Positions 1 to 12,303 of a stretch of 64,000 bases of DNA are shown in pieces. The position numbers and the translations under genes are program-made. The stretch's first letter is position 1, and each line of letters starts with the position of its first letter. Location of the stretch: contig NZ_JAGPXT010000003.1 in the NCBI RefSeq assembly GCF_018070465.1, positions 62,001 to 126,000 of the forward strand, in the 5' to 3' direction. The notes below the pieces were generated by a model, which was not told the origin of the DNA, made no database searches, and saw only the letters and a program-made list of their open reading frames with translations. This DNA is from Micromonospora sp. C95. Lineage in GTDB: Bacteria > Actinomycetota > Actinomycetes > Mycobacteriales > Micromonosporaceae.

Positions 1-1037
1 ACCAGGTCCACCTCGGACGGCGACACTCCGGCGTTGACCAGCGCCCGCCGGATGACCTCCTGCTGGGCCCGGCCGTTGGGGGCGGTCAACCCGTTGCTGG
101 CCCCGTCCTGGTTAACCGCGGATCCGCGCAGCACGGCCAGCACCGGATGGCCGTTGCGGCGCGCGTCCGACAGTCGCTCCAGGAGCAGCACGCCCACCCC
201 CTCGGCCCAGCCCGTGCCGTCGGCGCCGTCCGCGAAGGACTTGCACCTGCCGTCGGGCGCCAGCCCGCGCTGTCGGGAGAACTCCACGAAGATGGACGGC
301 GTCGACATCACCAACGCCCCGCCGGCCAGCGCGAGCGAGCACTCCCCCGCGCGCAGCGACTGCGCGGCCAGGTGCAGGGCCACCAGCGACGAGGAACACG
401 CCGTGTCGATCGACACCGCCGGCCCGGTCAGCCCCAGCTCGTACGCCACCCGGCCGGAGGCGACGCTCAGGGTGCTGCCCTGCAGCAGGTAGCCCTCCAA
501 CGCGCTGGGCCCGTCGAGCAGTCGCGTCCCGTACTCCGACGAGCTCACCCCGGTGAACACGCCGACCTCGGCACCCCGTACCTCGGCGGGCACGATGCCC
601 GCCCGCTCGAACGCCTCCCACGAGGTCTCCAGCAGCAGCCGTTGCTGCGGATCGACGGCCAGCGCCTCGCGCGGCGAGATGCCGAAGAAGTCGGCGTCGA
701 ACCCGGCCATGTCGGTGAGGAACCCGCCCTGCCGCACGTACGAGCTGCCGGTGGTGTCGGGGTCGGGGTGGTAGATGTCGCGCCAGCCACGATCGGTGGG
801 AAAGTCCGACACGACGTCCCGGCCGGCGCGGATCACCTCCCACAGTTCCTCAGGTGACGAGACACCGCCCGGGTAGCGGCAGGCCATCGCCACCACCGCG
901 ATCGGCTCGCCTCGGCCGGCCTTCAGGGCGTCGTTCTCCTGGCGGAGCCGGTCGCGTTCGGCCAGCAGGGCGCGCAGGGCCTGTTGCACCCGGTCCCCGC
1001 CCGCGCCCACGGTCGGACCGTCATTGGTCTCGCTCAT
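1..1037 (-). CDS. Modular type I polyketide synthase, N-terminal part (KS domain; gene cut by window edge)
   Basis: This is the fourth PKS protein of the assembly line; only its first 345 codons are in the window and it continues past position 1. Residues 1-40 look like a charged coiled-coil docking helix. The ketosynthase begins at about residue 45 ([16 protein letters not shown]) and carries the active-site motif DTACSSSL with Cys214, so it should be a condensing KS rather than a decarboxylating one. The window ends just before the expected HGTGT histidine motif. The ATG at 1035-1037 lies one base from the TGA of the preceding PKS gene (1039-1041), so the two are probably translationally coupled. 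It should accept the chain from the fully reducing module upstream. The downstream domains cannot be seen. Confidence 0.93.
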   Translation of the reverse strand, partial: MSETNDGPTVGAGGDRVQQALRALLAERDRLRQENDALKAGRGEPIAVVAMACRYPGGVSSPEELWEVIRAGRDVVSDFPTDRGWRDIYHPDPDTTGSSYVRQGGFLTDMAGFDADFFGISPREALAVDPQQRLLLETSWEAFERAGIVPAEVRGAEVGVFTGVSSSEYGTRLLDGPSALEGYLLQGSTLSVASGRVAYELGLTGPAVSIDTACSSSLVALHLAAQSLRAGECSLALAGGALVMSTPSIFVEFSRQRGLAPDGRCKSFADGADGTGWAEGVGVLLLERLSDARRNGHPVLAVLRGSAVNQDGASNGLTAPNGRAQQEVIRRALVNAGVSPSEVDL

Positions 1038-1038
1038 G

Positions 1039-4000
1039 TCAGTTGTTCCTCCCGTCGAGAGCCAGGTCCAGCAGCGCCTCCAGGTCCAGCTCCGCCAGTT
1101 CGTCCGGCTCGGCACCGGCCCCCGCAACCGGACCGTCCGGTCGTACCGGTTCGGCGCAGGCCAGAATCTGCTCGAGAATGCCCAGGCCACGCAGCCGGTC
1201 GATGGAGACCGTGCGCAGCACTTCGCGGATCGCCTCGTCCCCGACCTCGACCTCGTCATCGGCGGCCGGGCCGGGCTGCGGCTCCGGACGCAGCAGGTCG
1301 TTGAGGTGCCGCGCCAACTCGTCCGGGGTGGGATAGCTGAAGACGAGCGTGGAGGGCAGGCGCAGCCCGGTCGCCGACGCCAGCCGGTTGCACAGCTCCA
1401 CCGAGGTCAGCGAGTCGAACCCGAGAACGGTGAACGGCTGCTCGGCGTCGACCACCGCACCGGCCGGATAGCCGAGCACGACGGCGACCTGTTCGCAGAC
1501 CCACTCCCGTACGGCCGCCTGCGCTTCGTCGCCGGGCAGCGTCGCCAGCCGGTCGCGCAGCCCGCGGGAGCCGCCGTCGGACGCCCGGCGGGAGCCGGAG
1601 CGTACCGGTCGACCGCTGTCGGCGAGTTCACGCAGCACCGGGGGCAATTCCTCGGCGGGCCTGCCGCGCAGCGCCGCGGTGTCCAGTCGCGCCGGAATCA
1701 GCACCGACGTGTCGAGCGCGCAGGCCGCGTCGAAGAGGGCCAGCGCCTGCGACGTCGGCAACGGCGCGACACCCATCCGCCGCAGCCGGGACAGGTCGGC
1801 CTGGTCCAGGTTTCCGGTCATGCCGCTGCTCTGCTCCCACCACCCCCAGCACAGCGAGGTGGCGACGCGGCCACCGGCTCGACGCCACGACGCCAGCCCG
1901 TCGAGGAAGGCGTTCGCGGCGGCGTAGTTGGCCTGACCCGCGGTGCCCAGCGTGCCGGCGAGCGCGGAGAACTGGACGAACGCCGACAGGGGGCGATCCC
2001 TGGTCAGCTCGTGCAGGTTGACCGCACCGCCGACCTTGGCCCGAAGCACCCGGTCGAGGCTCTCCCGGTCGAGCGATTCGATGGTGCCGTCCGCCAGCAC
2101 GCCCGCCGCGTGCACGATCGCCGTCAGCGGGTACCGGCCGGGCACGGCGGCCAGCAGCTCCGTCACGGCCTGCCGGTCGGCGACGTCGCAGGCCACGACC
2201 CGGACCGCCGCGCCGGTGCCTTCCAGCTCCGCGACCAGCTCAGGCACTCCGGGGGACGCCGAGCCGCTACGGCTCGCCAGCAGCAGACTGCGTACGCCGT
2301 GCTCGGCGACGAGATGCCGCGCCACGAGCGAGCCCAGTCCCCCGGTACCACCGGTGACCAGCACGGTGCCGCCGCCCAGGCCGCCGCCCACATCGAGGAC
2401 CAGCTTGCCGACATGGCGGCCCTGGCTCATCTCGCGGAACGTCCGACGCGCGTCACGGACGTCGCGCACCGAGACCGGGTTCAGCCGCACCCGCCCGTCG
2501 GCGAACAGCTCCATGACCTTCTCGAACATGTCCCGGAGCGCGTCCGGACCCGCCTCGTAGAGGTCGAAGGCCGTGTAGTCGACGCCCGGATGCTCGGCCG
2601 CCACCCGGTGCGGGTCCCGGATGTCCGTCTTGCCCATCTCGATGAAGGTTCCGCCCCGGGGCAGCAGCCGCAGGGAGGCGTCCACGAAGTCGTGCGCGAG
2701 GGAGTTCAGCACCACGTCGAGGCCGCGACCGTCCGTGGTGGTCGAGAACTTCGTCGCGAAATCCAGATCGCGCGACGAGGCCAGGTGCTCGTCGTCGATG
2801 CCCAGGGCCCGCAGCGCGGGCCACTTGCCGGGGCTGGCGGTGGCGTAGACCTCGGCACCGACGTGCTTGGCCAACTGGACCGCGGCCATACCCACGCCGC
2901 CGGCACCGGCGTGGACCAGGATGCGCTGCCCGGCCGCGAGCCTGGTCACCTCGAAGAGGGCGTAGTAGGCGGTCAGGAAGGCGCTCGGCATCGACGCCGC
3001 CTCGGCGAAGCTCCACCCGTCGGGGATCGCGGTGAGCAGGCGGTGGTCCGCCACGGCCACCGGCGCGAACGCGCCGGGGAAGATGCCCAGCACCCGGTCG
3101 CCCGGCGCGAGGCCGGTCACGTCGTCGGCCACCTCCAGCACGACGCCGGCACCCTCGCTGCCGAGCCCGGCGTCGAAGGCGGTCCGCTCCACCAGCCCGA
3201 GGGCGATGGTGACGTCCCGGAAGTTGAGGCCGGCGGCCTGCACCGCGACCCGTACCTGTCCGCTCGTCAGGGTGGCCTGCGCCTGCGGGCCCGGGATCCA
3301 GGTCAGGTTCTCCAGCGTTCCGGCGCTCGACATTCCCAGCCGGTGAGCGTCGTCCGGTGGCGGTTCGAGCTGGTGCTCCGCGGGCGTGACCGGCACCATC
3401 CGGGGCACGAGGTACGCGCCGCCGCGTACCGCCAGTTGTTCGTCGCCCGCGGCGAGCACGGCCGGGAAGCAGGCGCGGGTGGCCGGATCGTCGTCGACGT
3501 CCACGATCCGGAACCGGCCGGGGTGCTCCGTCTGGGCGGAGCGGATCAGGCCCCACGCCGACGCGCCGGGCAGGCTGTGGACCCCGTCGCCGGTGTCCAC
3601 GGCCGACCGGGTGATCACCACGAGCGTCGTGGCGGCCAGCCGCTCCTCGGTCAGGAATCGCTGCACCAGCGTGAGTACACCGTTGGTCGCGGCGCTCACC
3701 TCGGTCACCGGGTCGCCGCCGACGACCAGATCGTCCACGCCGATCACGAGGTGCCGCGGCGGGCCGGCCGCGATCGCCGCGTCGAGGGACTCGTAACGGG
3801 TGACACCGCCGCCCTCGCCCGTCTCCCGGAGGCGGGCCGCCGGGCCGTCCTCGGCACCCAGCACCGCCCACTGTCCGGGGTGAGCTCCCCGTTCGGGCAG
3901 CTCGACCGGGCGCCACCGGAGCTCGAACAGCGACTGCTCCGGACTGCCGGCGGCCGCGCGGACCTGCTCCGCACTGACCCGACGGAACGTCAACGCGTCG

Positions 4001-7000
4001 ACGTGCGCGACCGCACGACCGCGCTCGTCGGCGACGGTCACCGAGAAGGCGCCTTCACCGACCGGGGACAGCCGGACCCGGACCGACGGTCCGCAGTCGC
4101 CGGCCAGCCGTACGCCGGACCAGGCGAACGGCATCCAGCCCTGCTCGCCCCGTACCTCGATGGCGCCGCCGGCCACCAGGGCGTGCAGCACCGTGTCCAG
4201 CAACGCCGGGTGCAGCGCGAATCCGCTGCCGGACGAGGTCTGCGCGGCCTCGGGCAGCGTGGCGGCGGCGAACAGGTCGGCACCGTCCTGCCACACCTCG
4301 GCCAACCCGCGGAACGCCGGACCGTAGTCGAATCCCGCATCCGCGAGAGAGTCGTACAGGTCCGGCAACTCCAGCCGTCGAGCACCGGCCGGGGGCCACT
4401 GCGTGACGGTCCGGGCGGGCGGTGGCGAGGCCACCGGAGCCAGCCGGCCGATGGCGTGGCGGGTCCACGCCCCTGCCGGCTGGTCGTCGCCGGAACACGA
4501 GTAGACGGTCAGGCAGCGGCCGCCGGCCTCGTCCGGTGCACCGGCCACCAGCCGCACCCGGACGTCACCGGCGTCCGGGAGAATCAACGGGACCTCCAGG
4601 GAGAGTTCCTCGACCGCGGCGCAGCCGACCTGGTCGCCCACCCACAGCGCCAGATCCAGGTACGCGGTCGCCGGCACGACCACCTGGCCGTACACCGTGT
4701 GGTCGACCAGCCACTGGTGGGTCCGCACCGACCACCGGTCGCTGAACATCACCTCGCCGGTGTCGGGGTGGTCGACCACGGCTCCGAGCAGCGGATGATC
4801 GGGGGCCGCCAGGCCGGCGGTCGCCACGTCCGCCGTCGTCCCGGCCTGGAAGTCCAGCCAGTAGCGTCGACGCTGGAACGCGTACGTGGGCAGCTCGATC
4901 CACTGGCGCGTACCGAGCAGGTCGGCCCAGTTGATCGCGCCGCCCCGCACGTGCAGCTGCGCCAACGCGTCGGCAAGTCCCGCCGCGGCCTCGCGACCGC
5001 GCCGCGCCGACGACACCACAAGCGCGCCGTCCACGTTCGCGGTGGCGAAGGCGTCCTTGGTGATGCTGGCTAGCGTCGAGCCCGGCCCCACCTCGAAGAA
5101 CACGTCGACGCCGGCGGCGCGGGCCTGCTCCACGGCGGCATGGAAGCGGACCGGTTCGCGTACGTGGTTCACCCAGTGGTCGACGGAGGTCAACTCGGCC
5201 AGGGTCGCTTCCCGGCCGAGCCGGGTCGACAGGATCGGGATCGCCATCGTGCCCGGCGCAAGCTCGCCGATCGCGTCGGCGAACTCGGCCAGGACCGGGT
5301 CCATCAGCGGGGAGTGGAACGCGTGGTCGACGTCGAGCAGCTTCGCCGACACGCCACGGGCGAGCAGCCGGTCACGTAGGTCGTGCACGTCGTCCCGGGT
5401 GCCCGAGGCGACCACCGAGTCCGGGCCGTTCACGGCGGCGACGGCGACGCGGTCGTACCGGTCGAGCAGCTCGCCGACCGTCTCCTCGTCGGCGCGCACG
5501 GCCAGCATGGCGCCGCGTTCGCGGACCGTCTGCATGATCCGCCCCCGGGCGGCCACCAGCCTGGTGGCGTCGTCGAGACTGAGCGCACCGGAGACGTGCG
5601 CCGCGGCGATCTCGCCGACGGAGTGACCGATCAGGTAGTTCGGTCGCGGACCGTACCGGCTGATGAGCCGGTACAGGCTGACCTGGAGGGCGAACAGGGC
5701 CGGCTGGGCGATGTCCGTCCGGTTGTGGTCCGCGGGCTGCTCGGCGAGCAGGATGGGCTTGAGGGCGAACGGGAGGTGTGCGTCGAAGCGCGCGCAGATC
5801 TCGTCCAGGCTCCGCGCGAAGTCGGGGAAGGCGTCGTACCACTGCCGCGCCACCCCGGTCCAGCGCGCTCCCTGGCCGGGGAACATGAAGGCCGCGCCGC
5901 CCAGTTCGGTGGCGACGCCACGCACGACTCCTACACTCTCCGCACCGTCGGCGGTCGCGGTGAGTCCGGCCAACAGCTCGTCGCGGGTGTGGCCGAGGAC
6001 CACCGCCCGATGCTCGAACAACGACCGCGTCGACAACAACGAATGCGCCACATCCGCCACATCCACATCCGGCGCACCCACCACAAAATCCCGCAACCTG
6101 GCCGCCTGCGCCCGCAACGCCGACTCCGAACGCCCCGACACCACCCACGGCACCACACCACCAACAACCGGCACCCCAGAACCCGCCACCGGCCCCTCCA
6201 ACGCCGGCGCCTCCTCCACAATCACATGCGCATTCGTCCCACTGGCGCCGAACGCCGACACACCCGCCCGACGCACCCGACCCCCACCACCAACCCACGG
6301 CCGCGCCCGCGTCAACAACTCCACCGCACCCGCCGACCAATCCACATGCGACGACGGCCGATCCACATGCAACGTCCGCGGCAACACCCCACACCGCAAC
6401 GCCATCACCATCTTGATCACACCAGCCACACCCGCCGCAGCCTGCGTATGACCAATATTCGACTTCAACGACCCCAACCACACCGGCACACCAGAACCCC
6501 GACCCTGCCCATACGTCGCCAACAACGCCTGCGCCTCAATCGGATCCCCCAACCGCGTACCAGTCCCATGCGCCTCCACCACATCCACATCACCAACACC
6601 CAAACCCGCATCCGCCAACGCCGCACGAATCACCCGCTGCTGCGCCAACCCATTCGGCGCCGTCAAACCATTCGACGCACCATCCTGATTAACCGCCGAA
6701 CCACGAATCACCGCCCACACCCGACGACCAAGACGCCGCGCATCCGACAACCGCTCCAAAACCAAAACCCCAGCACCCTCCGAAAAACCCGTACCATCCG
6801 CCGCATCCGCAAACGCCTTACACCGACCATCGGCCGACAAACCCCGCTGCCTGGCGAATTCCCGGAACACCTGCGGCGTCGCGGTGACGGTCACGCCGCC
6901 GGCCAGGGCGAGGTCGCACTCGCCCTGGCGCAGCGAACGCACCGCCTGGTGCACGGTGACCAGCGACGAGGAGCAGGCGGTGTCGGTCGAGACCGCCGGG

Positions 7001-7593
7001 CCCTCCAGGCCCAGCACGTACGACACCCGGCCCGACGCCACGCTCGCCAGTGATCCGGTCTGCGCGTACCCGGAGATGACCTCGGGGGTGACGAAGTGGT
7101 TGCCGTAGCCGAAGTAGGCCAGGCCCGCGAACACGCCCGTGCGGCTACCGCGCAACGAGTGCGGGTCGATGCCGGCCCGTTCCAGCGACTCCCACGACAC
7201 CTCCAGCAGGAGCCGCTGCTGCGGGTCGGCGGCCAGCGCCTCGCGCGGGTTGATGCCGAAGAACTCGGCGTCGAAGTCTCCGGCGTCGCTCAGGAAGCCG
7301 CCGGTACGGGTGTAGCAGGTGCCGGGCCGACCGGCGCTCGGGTCGTACAGCTCGTCGAGGTCCCAGTTCCGGTCGGTGGGAAAGTCGGACATGACGTCCG
7401 CGCCCGACTCGACAAGGTCCCACAACGCCTCCGGAGTCACCGCGCCGCCCGGGAACCGGCAGGCCAGGCCGACCACCGCGATCGGCTCGCTGGCGGCCTC
7501 GGTCAACTCGCGCAACCGCTTGCGCGTCTCCATCAGCTCGATTGACGTCCGACGGAGGTATTCCAGGACGTCGGCATTGTTGTCGTTGGTCAT
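1039..7593 (-). CDS. Modular type I polyketide synthase, KS-AT-DH-ER-KR-ACP (one module)
   Basis: The 2184-residue protein is one extension module with a full reductive set. KS about 35-460: DTACSSSL near residue 206, EAHGTGT, KSNIGH. AT about 570-880: GHSVGE near 655, and HAFH at the selectivity site, which indicates malonyl-CoA. DH about 925-1190: [10 protein letters not shown] fits HxxxGxxxxP, with a downstream DTVLH. ER about 1435-1735: LNFRDV and the nucleotide loop [12 protein letters not shown] about 1745-1925: TGGTGGLG and a conserved Lys and Tyr. ACP about 2020-2095: GFDSL. The KR serine position, 13 residues before the tyrosine, is Ala1877 (FSALAG), so ketoreduction may be weakened. 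The N-terminus ([15 protein letters not shown]) and the acidic C-terminus look like docking elements. Residues about 248-547 are almost identical, also in DNA, to the preceding PKS. The start has GGGGAAG upstream. Confidence 0.95.
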   Translation of the reverse strand: MTNDNNADVLEYLRRTSIELMETRKRLRELTEAASEPIAVVGLACRFPGGAVTPEALWDLVESGADVMSDFPTDRNWDLDELYDPSAGRPGTCYTRTGGFLSDAGDFDAEFFGINPREALAADPQQRLLLEVSWESLERAGIDPHSLRGSRTGVFAGLAYFGYGNHFVTPEVISGYAQTGSLASVASGRVSYVLGLEGPAVSTDTACSSSLVTVHQAVRSLRQGECDLALAGGVTVTATPQVFREFARQRGLSADGRCKAFADAADGTGFSEGAGVLVLERLSDARRLGRRVWAVIRGSAVNQDGASNGLTAPNGLAQQRVIRAALADAGLGVGDVDVVEAHGTGTRLGDPIEAQALLATYGQGRGSGVPVWLGSLKSNIGHTQAAAGVAGVIKMVMALRCGVLPRTLHVDRPSSHVDWSAGAVELLTRARPWVGGGGRVRRAGVSAFGASGTNAHVIVEEAPALEGPVAGSGVPVVGGVVPWVVSGRSESALRAQAARLRDFVVGAPDVDVADVAHSLLSTRSLFEHRAVVLGHTRDELLAGLTATADGAESVGVVRGVATELGGAAFMFPGQGARWTGVARQWYDAFPDFARSLDEICARFDAHLPFALKPILLAEQPADHNRTDIAQPALFALQVSLYRLISRYGPRPNYLIGHSVGEIAAAHVSGALSLDDATRLVAARGRIMQTVRERGAMLAVRADEETVGELLDRYDRVAVAAVNGPDSVVASGTRDDVHDLRDRLLARGVSAKLLDVDHAFHSPLMDPVLAEFADAIGELAPGTMAIPILSTRLGREATLAELTSVDHWVNHVREPVRFHAAVEQARAAGVDVFFEVGPGSTLASITKDAFATANVDGALVVSSARRGREAAAGLADALAQLHVRGGAINWADLLGTRQWIELPTYAFQRRRYWLDFQAGTTADVATAGLAAPDHPLLGAVVDHPDTGEVMFSDRWSVRTHQWLVDHTVYGQVVVPATAYLDLALWVGDQVGCAAVEELSLEVPLILPDAGDVRVRLVAGAPDEAGGRCLTVYSCSGDDQPAGAWTRHAIGRLAPVASPPPARTVTQWPPAGARRLELPDLYDSLADAGFDYGPAFRGLAEVWQDGADLFAAATLPEAAQTSSGSGFALHPALLDTVLHALVAGGAIEVRGEQGWMPFAWSGVRLAGDCGPSVRVRLSPVGEGAFSVTVADERGRAVAHVDALTFRRVSAEQVRAAAGSPEQSLFELRWRPVELPERGAHPGQWAVLGAEDGPAARLRETGEGGGVTRYESLDAAIAAGPPRHLVIGVDDLVVGGDPVTEVSAATNGVLTLVQRFLTEERLAATTLVVITRSAVDTGDGVHSLPGASAWGLIRSAQTEHPGRFRIVDVDDDPATRACFPAVLAAGDEQLAVRGGAYLVPRMVPVTPAEHQLEPPPDDAHRLGMSSAGTLENLTWIPGPQAQATLTSGQVRVAVQAAGLNFRDVTIALGLVERTAFDAGLGSEGAGVVLEVADDVTGLAPGDRVLGIFPGAFAPVAVADHRLLTAIPDGWSFAEAASMPSAFLTAYYALFEVTRLAAGQRILVHAGAGGVGMAAVQLAKHVGAEVYATASPGKWPALRALGIDDEHLASSRDLDFATKFSTTTDGRGLDVVLNSLAHDFVDASLRLLPRGGTFIEMGKTDIRDPHRVAAEHPGVDYTAFDLYEAGPDALRDMFEKVMELFADGRVRLNPVSVRDVRDARRTFREMSQGRHVGKLVLDVGGGLGGGTVLVTGGTGGLGSLVARHLVAEHGVRSLLLASRSGSASPGVPELVAELEGTGAAVRVVACDVADRQAVTELLAAVPGRYPLTAIVHAAGVLADGTIESLDRESLDRVLRAKVGGAVNLHELTRDRPLSAFVQFSALAGTLGTAGQANYAAANAFLDGLASWRRAGGRVATSLCWGWWEQSSGMTGNLDQADLSRLRRMGVAPLPTSQALALFDAACALDTSVLIPARLDTAALRGRPAEELPPVLRELADSGRPVRSGSRRASDGGSRGLRDRLATLPGDEAQAAVREWVCEQVAVVLGYPAGAVVDAEQPFTVLGFDSLTSVELCNRLASATGLRLPSTLVFSYPTPDELARHLNDLLRPEPQPGPAADDEVEVGDEAIREVLRTVSIDRLRGLGILEQILACAEPVRPDGPVAGAGAEPDELAELDLEALLDLALDGRNN
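5954..6851. repeat. Near-identical 898-bp direct repeat, copy 1 (KS C-terminal half and KS-AT linker)
   Basis: This block matches 10626-11523 base for base except four substitutions that I can find: two at 6245-6246 and two at 6832-6833. It covers the same protein positions (about residues 248-547) of two consecutive PKS proteins. Read on the coding strand, its codons end in G or T where the flanking DNA prefers C; a 22-codon stretch around 6301-6360 has no C-ending codon. This suggests recent gene conversion or acquisition from another PKS. Confidence 0.95.
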
Positions 7594-7603
7594 CGCTCTT
7601 CCC

Positions 7604-10600
7604 CTAGCCGAGCTCGTGGTCCAGCAGCGAGAGAAGCTCTCCCGCCGAGGCCGAACTGATCCGGTCGACGATGCCGACCGGTGCGCCCACGCTCGCCTTC
7701 GCCGTCACCCGGCCGCGCAACTCACCCAGCAGGGCGGCGATGGTGGCCTGCTCCTCGGGCCCGAGGCCGAGGTACACGTCGTCGAGCTGGTTGCCCAGCG
7801 CCTCGATCTCCCTGGTCAGCCGATCGACGACGGAGCCGGTGTCGGTGCCGGCGTCCGGAGTGATCCGGGTGAGCAGGAACTTGGTGAGCGCGCGGGGGTT
7901 CGGATGGTCGAAGACCATCGTGGCGGGCAGTTTGCCGCCGACGATCGCCGACAGCTTGTTCCGCAGTTCCAACGCGGTGAGCGAGTCGATGCCAAGTTCC
8001 TTGAAGGCGGTGGTGGCACCGGCCGTCTTGATGTCGGAGTGCCCGAGCACCATCGCGGTCTGGGTACGGACAGCGTCCAGCAGCACCGTCTCCGCCTCGT
8101 CCGGCGGCAGCGCGCGAAGTCGCTGCACGAGTGCCGGCTCGGCGGCGTCAGCCGTCGGATCGACGGCCTCGGCCGGCGCCGCGAGCAGACCCCGCAGCAG
8201 CGGCGAGGCCAGCCGCTCGGTGACGGGCGTGTGCGGCGACGGCTGCCACAGGCGGGCGGGCACCAGCACCGCCCGGTCGTGGCCGAGTGCCGCGTCGAAG
8301 AGCGCGAGCCCCTGCTGCGAGGAGAGCGGCAGCACACCCTGCCGACGCAGCCGAACCAGGTCCGCGTCGCCGAGTTCGGCGACCATCTCGCTGCGCTCGG
8401 CCCAGAACCCCCAGCACAGGGAGCTGGCGGGCAGCCCTGCCGCCCGGCGGGTCTCGGCCAGGCCGTTGAGGAAGGCGTTGGCCGCCGCGTAGTTCGCCTG
8501 CCCGGCGGTGCCCAGCACGCTCGCGATCGACGAGAACAGCACGAACGCGGAGAGGTTCAGGTGGCTGGTCAGCTGGTGCAGGTGCCACGCGCCGCGCACC
8601 TTCGGCGCCAGCACCGTGTCGATCTGGTCCTCGGTCAGGGTCGCGACGACCCCGTCGTCCAGGACCCCCGCGCAGTGGATCACCGCCGTCAGTGGGTGGT
8701 CGGCCGGCACCGCCGCGATCAGCTCGGCGACCGAGGCCCGGTCGGTGATGTCACAGGCCACCACCTCGACCTCGGCGCCCGCCCCGGTCAGCGCCTCCCG
8801 TAGACCTGCCGCGGCCGGGGCCGTCGGCCCGCGGCGACTGGTCAGCAGGAGTCGACGGACGCCGTGCCGCCGTACGACGTGGCGGGCCAGCATCGCGCCC
8901 AGTCCACTGGTGCCACCGGTGATCAACACCGTTCCGGCTCCGAGCGTGGCGTCTCCCGGGCGCGACGGCGGTTGGCCGGAGTGGTGCGGCGCGGAGCGGT
9001 CGCCGTCGGCGTGGGCCAGTCGCGGCGTGCTCGGCACGCCGCCCCGGATCTTGATCTGGGTCTCTCCGGTCGCCACGGCCGCCGGGACCAGATCCCACGA
9101 CGCGGGTTGCTCGTCGATGTCGACGAGCGTGATCCGGTCCGGGTTCTCGGTCTGCGTGCTACGCACGAATCCCCAGATCGCGGTCGCGACGAGATCCGGG
9201 GTGACGACCTGCTCGTCCTGGATCGCGTCGCGCGTGACGATGGCCAGCCGGGAGTCGGCGAACCGGTCGTCGCCGAGCCAGCGCGGCAACCACCGGAGCA
9301 GCCGGTGCAGACGGTCCTCGACGGTCGCCGGTGTGTCCGCGTCCGCCGCGGGCGCACCCGCGACCGCGACGATGACGACCGGGGGTGGGTCGGCGAGGCC
9401 GGCGAGGGCCGTCTCGGACGGCTCCAGTACCACGTGCCGCCCGGCCGGCTCGGCGGTGTCGATCGCCCGGGGCTGCCAGTCCACCTGATACAGCCGGTCG
9501 GTCCGCTGGTCCGGTCCGGGCTCGGCGGCACCGTCGTGCGGCGTGTTCAGCCAGTAACGCTGTCGCTGGAAGGGGTAGGTCGGCAACGGGGTCCACCGAC
9601 CGTCCCGGCCGGGCAGCGCGGCGTCCCAGGACACCGGCAGGCCCGCCACGAACGCCTCGGCCGCCGACCGGAGCAGGCGATCGAGGCCGCCCTCGTCGCG
9701 GCGCAGCGTGCCCACCACCGTGCCGGTGAGGTCCGTGCTGTCCAGCGTCTGGGTGATGCCGACGGTCAGCACCGGGTGGGCGGAAGCCTCGATGAAGACG
9801 TTGAAGCCCTGGTCGGCGAGGGACCGGGTGGCTTCTTCGAAGCGGACGGTGTGCCGCAGGTTGGTGTACCAGTACTCGGCGTCGAGCCGGGTGGTGTCCA
9901 GCCAGTCGGCGGTGACCGTCGAGAAGAACGGCACCTCGGACGGTCGCGGGGCGATTCCCGCCAGCACCCGGGACAGTTCGTCGCGCACGTCGTCCACCTG
10001 GGCGGAGTGCGAGGCGTAGTCGACCGGGATCCGGCGGGCCCGCACGCCCTCCGCGTCGCACCGGGCCAGCAGCGCGTCGAGCGCGGCCACCTCACCGGAG
10101 ACCACGACCGACGACGGCCCGTTGACCGCCGCCACCGACAGCCCTTCGGTCAGGCGGGCCCGCACGGCGTCGACCGGCAGTCCGACCGACACCATGCCGC
10201 CGCGACCCGACAGCGCCAGAATCGCCTTCGACCGTAGTGCGACCACCTTGGCCGCGTCCGGCAGGGTCAGGGCGCCGGCGACGCAGGCGGCGGCGATCTC
10301 GCCCTGCGAGTGCCCGATCACGGCCGCCGGTTCGACGCCGTACGAGCGCCACACCTCGGCCAGCGACACCATGACGGCCCATAGCACGGGCTGGATGACG
10401 TCCACCCGGTCCAGTGCCTCGGCGTCGTCGAGGACGTCCAGCAGCGACCAGCTCACGTGGGGCGACAGCGCGTCGGCGCATTCCTGCATGCGGCGCGCGA
10501 AGGCCGGCGACGACGCGCACAGCTCGCGCCCCATGCCCACCCACTGCGAACCCTGCCCGGGGAAGACGAACACCGTCCTGCCGACGGGCGTCGCCGGTAC

Positions 10601-12265
10601 GGACGGGCCGTCGGTTCCGTCGGCCGTCGCGGTGAGTCCGGCCAACAGCTCGTCGCGGGTGTGGCCGAGGACCACCGCCCGATGCTCGAACAACGACCGC
10701 GTCGACAACAACGAATGCGCCACATCCGCCACATCCACATCCGGCGCACCCACCACAAAATCCCGCAACCTGGCCGCCTGCGCCCGCAACGCCGACTCCG
10801 AACGCCCCGACACCACCCACGGCACCACACCACCAACAACCGGCACCCCAGAACCCGCCACCGGCCCCTCCAACGCCGGCGCCTCCTCCACAATCACATG
10901 CGCATTCGTCCCACTGATGCCGAACGCCGACACACCCGCCCGACGCACCCGACCCCCACCACCAACCCACGGCCGCGCCCGCGTCAACAACTCCACCGCA
11001 CCCGCCGACCAATCCACATGCGACGACGGCCGATCCACATGCAACGTCCGCGGCAACACCCCACACCGCAACGCCATCACCATCTTGATCACACCAGCCA
11101 CACCCGCCGCAGCCTGCGTATGACCAATATTCGACTTCAACGACCCCAACCACACCGGCACACCAGAACCCCGACCCTGCCCATACGTCGCCAACAACGC
11201 CTGCGCCTCAATCGGATCCCCCAACCGCGTACCAGTCCCATGCGCCTCCACCACATCCACATCACCAACACCCAAACCCGCATCCGCCAACGCCGCACGA
11301 ATCACCCGCTGCTGCGCCAACCCATTCGGCGCCGTCAAACCATTCGACGCACCATCCTGATTAACCGCCGAACCACGAATCACCGCCCACACCCGACGAC
11401 CAAGACGCCGCGCATCCGACAACCGCTCCAAAACCAAAACCCCAGCACCCTCCGAAAAACCCGTACCATCCGCCGCATCCGCAAACGCCTTACACCGACC
11501 ATCCACCGACAAACCCCGCTGCCGGCCCAACTCGACGAGCACGCCCGGCGTCGGCATCGTGGACACCCCGCCGGCCAACGCGAGCGCGCACTCCCCGGAG
11601 CGCAGGGAACGCACCGCCTGGTGGATGGCGGTCAGCGACGACGAGCAGGCCGTGTCGGTCGACACCGCCGGGCCCTCCAGGCCCAGCACGTACGACACCC
11701 GGCCCGACGCCACGCTGGGGTACGTTCCGGTGAGCGTGTACCCCTGGACCTCGCCGGCGGCGCCGCTGCCCATCCGGGGGCCGTAGTCGACGGGGTAGAG
11801 GCCGGTGAAGACACCGGTGTCGGTGTCGCGCAGTGCGGTCGGGTCGATTCCCGCCCGTTCCAGGGCCTCCCAGGAGATCTCCAGCATCAACCGTTGCTGC
11901 GGGTCCATGGCCAGCGCCTCGCGCGGGCTGATCCCGAAGAACGGCGCGTCGAAGCCGGCGACGTCGGTCAGGAAGCCGCCGGCCTGCGGGTAGGTAGTCC
12001 CGGCCGGGTCGGGTTCCGGGCCGGTCAGCGACGCCAGGTTCCACCCCCGGTCCAGCGGCAGGTCGCTGAGAGCGTCCACGCCGCCGGAGACGATGTCCCA
12101 CAGGTCCTCGGGAGACGCGACGCCGCCCGGGAAGCGACACCCCACGCCCACCACCGCGATCGGCTCGCGAGCGGACTCCTCCAGGTGACGCACCCGGTCG
12201 CGCAGCTGCTGCGCGTCACTGACGGCACGTCGCAAGTAGGACCGGAGCTTGTCGAGATCCTCCAC
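7604..12265 (-). CDS. Modular type I polyketide synthase, KS-AT-KR-ACP (first extension module)
   Basis: The 1553-residue protein holds one module. KS about 35-460: DTACSSSL near 205, HGTGT, KSNIGH. AT about 570-890: GHSQGE near 652, RVDVIQ, and YASH at the selectivity site, typical for methylmalonyl-CoA. There is no DH or ER. KR about 940-1300: TGGTSGLG, the LDD motif of B-type ketoreductases, FSSIAS and YAAANAF, so a beta-hydroxyl is expected. ACP about 1385-1460: GIDSL. I chose the GTG at 12263-12265 because AGGGAGG lies just upstream and the protein then begins with a typical docking coil ([15 protein letters not shown]); the frame stays open further upstream but only as sequence antisense to nothing recognisable and overlapping the previous gene. 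It should extend the starter unit made by the loading protein at 12304-15348. Confidence 0.94.
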   Translation of the reverse strand: MEDLDKLRSYLRRAVSDAQQLRDRVRHLEESAREPIAVVGVGCRFPGGVASPEDLWDIVSGGVDALSDLPLDRGWNLASLTGPEPDPAGTTYPQAGGFLTDVAGFDAPFFGISPREALAMDPQQRLMLEISWEALERAGIDPTALRDTDTGVFTGLYPVDYGPRMGSGAAGEVQGYTLTGTYPSVASGRVSYVLGLEGPAVSTDTACSSSLTAIHQAVRSLRSGECALALAGGVSTMPTPGVLVELGRQRGLSVDGRCKAFADAADGTGFSEGAGVLVLERLSDARRLGRRVWAVIRGSAVNQDGASNGLTAPNGLAQQRVIRAALADAGLGVGDVDVVEAHGTGTRLGDPIEAQALLATYGQGRGSGVPVWLGSLKSNIGHTQAAAGVAGVIKMVMALRCGVLPRTLHVDRPSSHVDWSAGAVELLTRARPWVGGGGRVRRAGVSAFGISGTNAHVIVEEAPALEGPVAGSGVPVVGGVVPWVVSGRSESALRAQAARLRDFVVGAPDVDVADVAHSLLSTRSLFEHRAVVLGHTRDELLAGLTATADGTDGPSVPATPVGRTVFVFPGQGSQWVGMGRELCASSPAFARRMQECADALSPHVSWSLLDVLDDAEALDRVDVIQPVLWAVMVSLAEVWRSYGVEPAAVIGHSQGEIAAACVAGALTLPDAAKVVALRSKAILALSGRGGMVSVGLPVDAVRARLTEGLSVAAVNGPSSVVVSGEVAALDALLARCDAEGVRARRIPVDYASHSAQVDDVRDELSRVLAGIAPRPSEVPFFSTVTADWLDTTRLDAEYWYTNLRHTVRFEEATRSLADQGFNVFIEASAHPVLTVGITQTLDSTDLTGTVVGTLRRDEGGLDRLLRSAAEAFVAGLPVSWDAALPGRDGRWTPLPTYPFQRQRYWLNTPHDGAAEPGPDQRTDRLYQVDWQPRAIDTAEPAGRHVVLEPSETALAGLADPPPVVIVAVAGAPAADADTPATVEDRLHRLLRWLPRWLGDDRFADSRLAIVTRDAIQDEQVVTPDLVATAIWGFVRSTQTENPDRITLVDIDEQPASWDLVPAAVATGETQIKIRGGVPSTPRLAHADGDRSAPHHSGQPPSRPGDATLGAGTVLITGGTSGLGAMLARHVVRRHGVRRLLLTSRRGPTAPAAAGLREALTGAGAEVEVVACDITDRASVAELIAAVPADHPLTAVIHCAGVLDDGVVATLTEDQIDTVLAPKVRGAWHLHQLTSHLNLSAFVLFSSIASVLGTAGQANYAAANAFLNGLAETRRAAGLPASSLCWGFWAERSEMVAELGDADLVRLRRQGVLPLSSQQGLALFDAALGHDRAVLVPARLWQPSPHTPVTERLASPLLRGLLAAPAEAVDPTADAAEPALVQRLRALPPDEAETVLLDAVRTQTAMVLGHSDIKTAGATTAFKELGIDSLTALELRNKLSAIVGGKLPATMVFDHPNPRALTKFLLTRITPDAGTDTGSVVDRLTREIEALGNQLDDVYLGLGPEEQATIAALLGELRGRVTAKASVGAPVGIVDRISSASAGELLSLLDHELG
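10626..11523. repeat. Near-identical 898-bp direct repeat, copy 2
   Basis: This is the partner of 5954-6851, offset by 4672 bp, inside the PKS at 7604-12265. The two copies end abruptly on both sides: outside them the KS and AT sequences of the two modules diverge strongly and return to C-ending codons. The position within the protein is the same in both modules. Confidence 0.95.
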
Positions 12266-12303
12266 CGGGCCCTCCCTAACGTTTACGGACGAGAACGGAC
12301 GGA

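Noticed and set aside
1024..5073. Very long open frame on the plus strand opposite the PKS genes
   Set aside because: It is antisense to an intact KS-AT-DH-ER-KR-ACP gene and has no domain-like sequence; high GC leaves such shadow frames open.
5372..6481. Cys/Gly/Val-rich open frame (and a copy at 10092-11153) on the minus strand
   Set aside because: It is a shifted-frame reading of the duplicated PKS block; its odd composition comes from the G/T-ending codons of the real frame.
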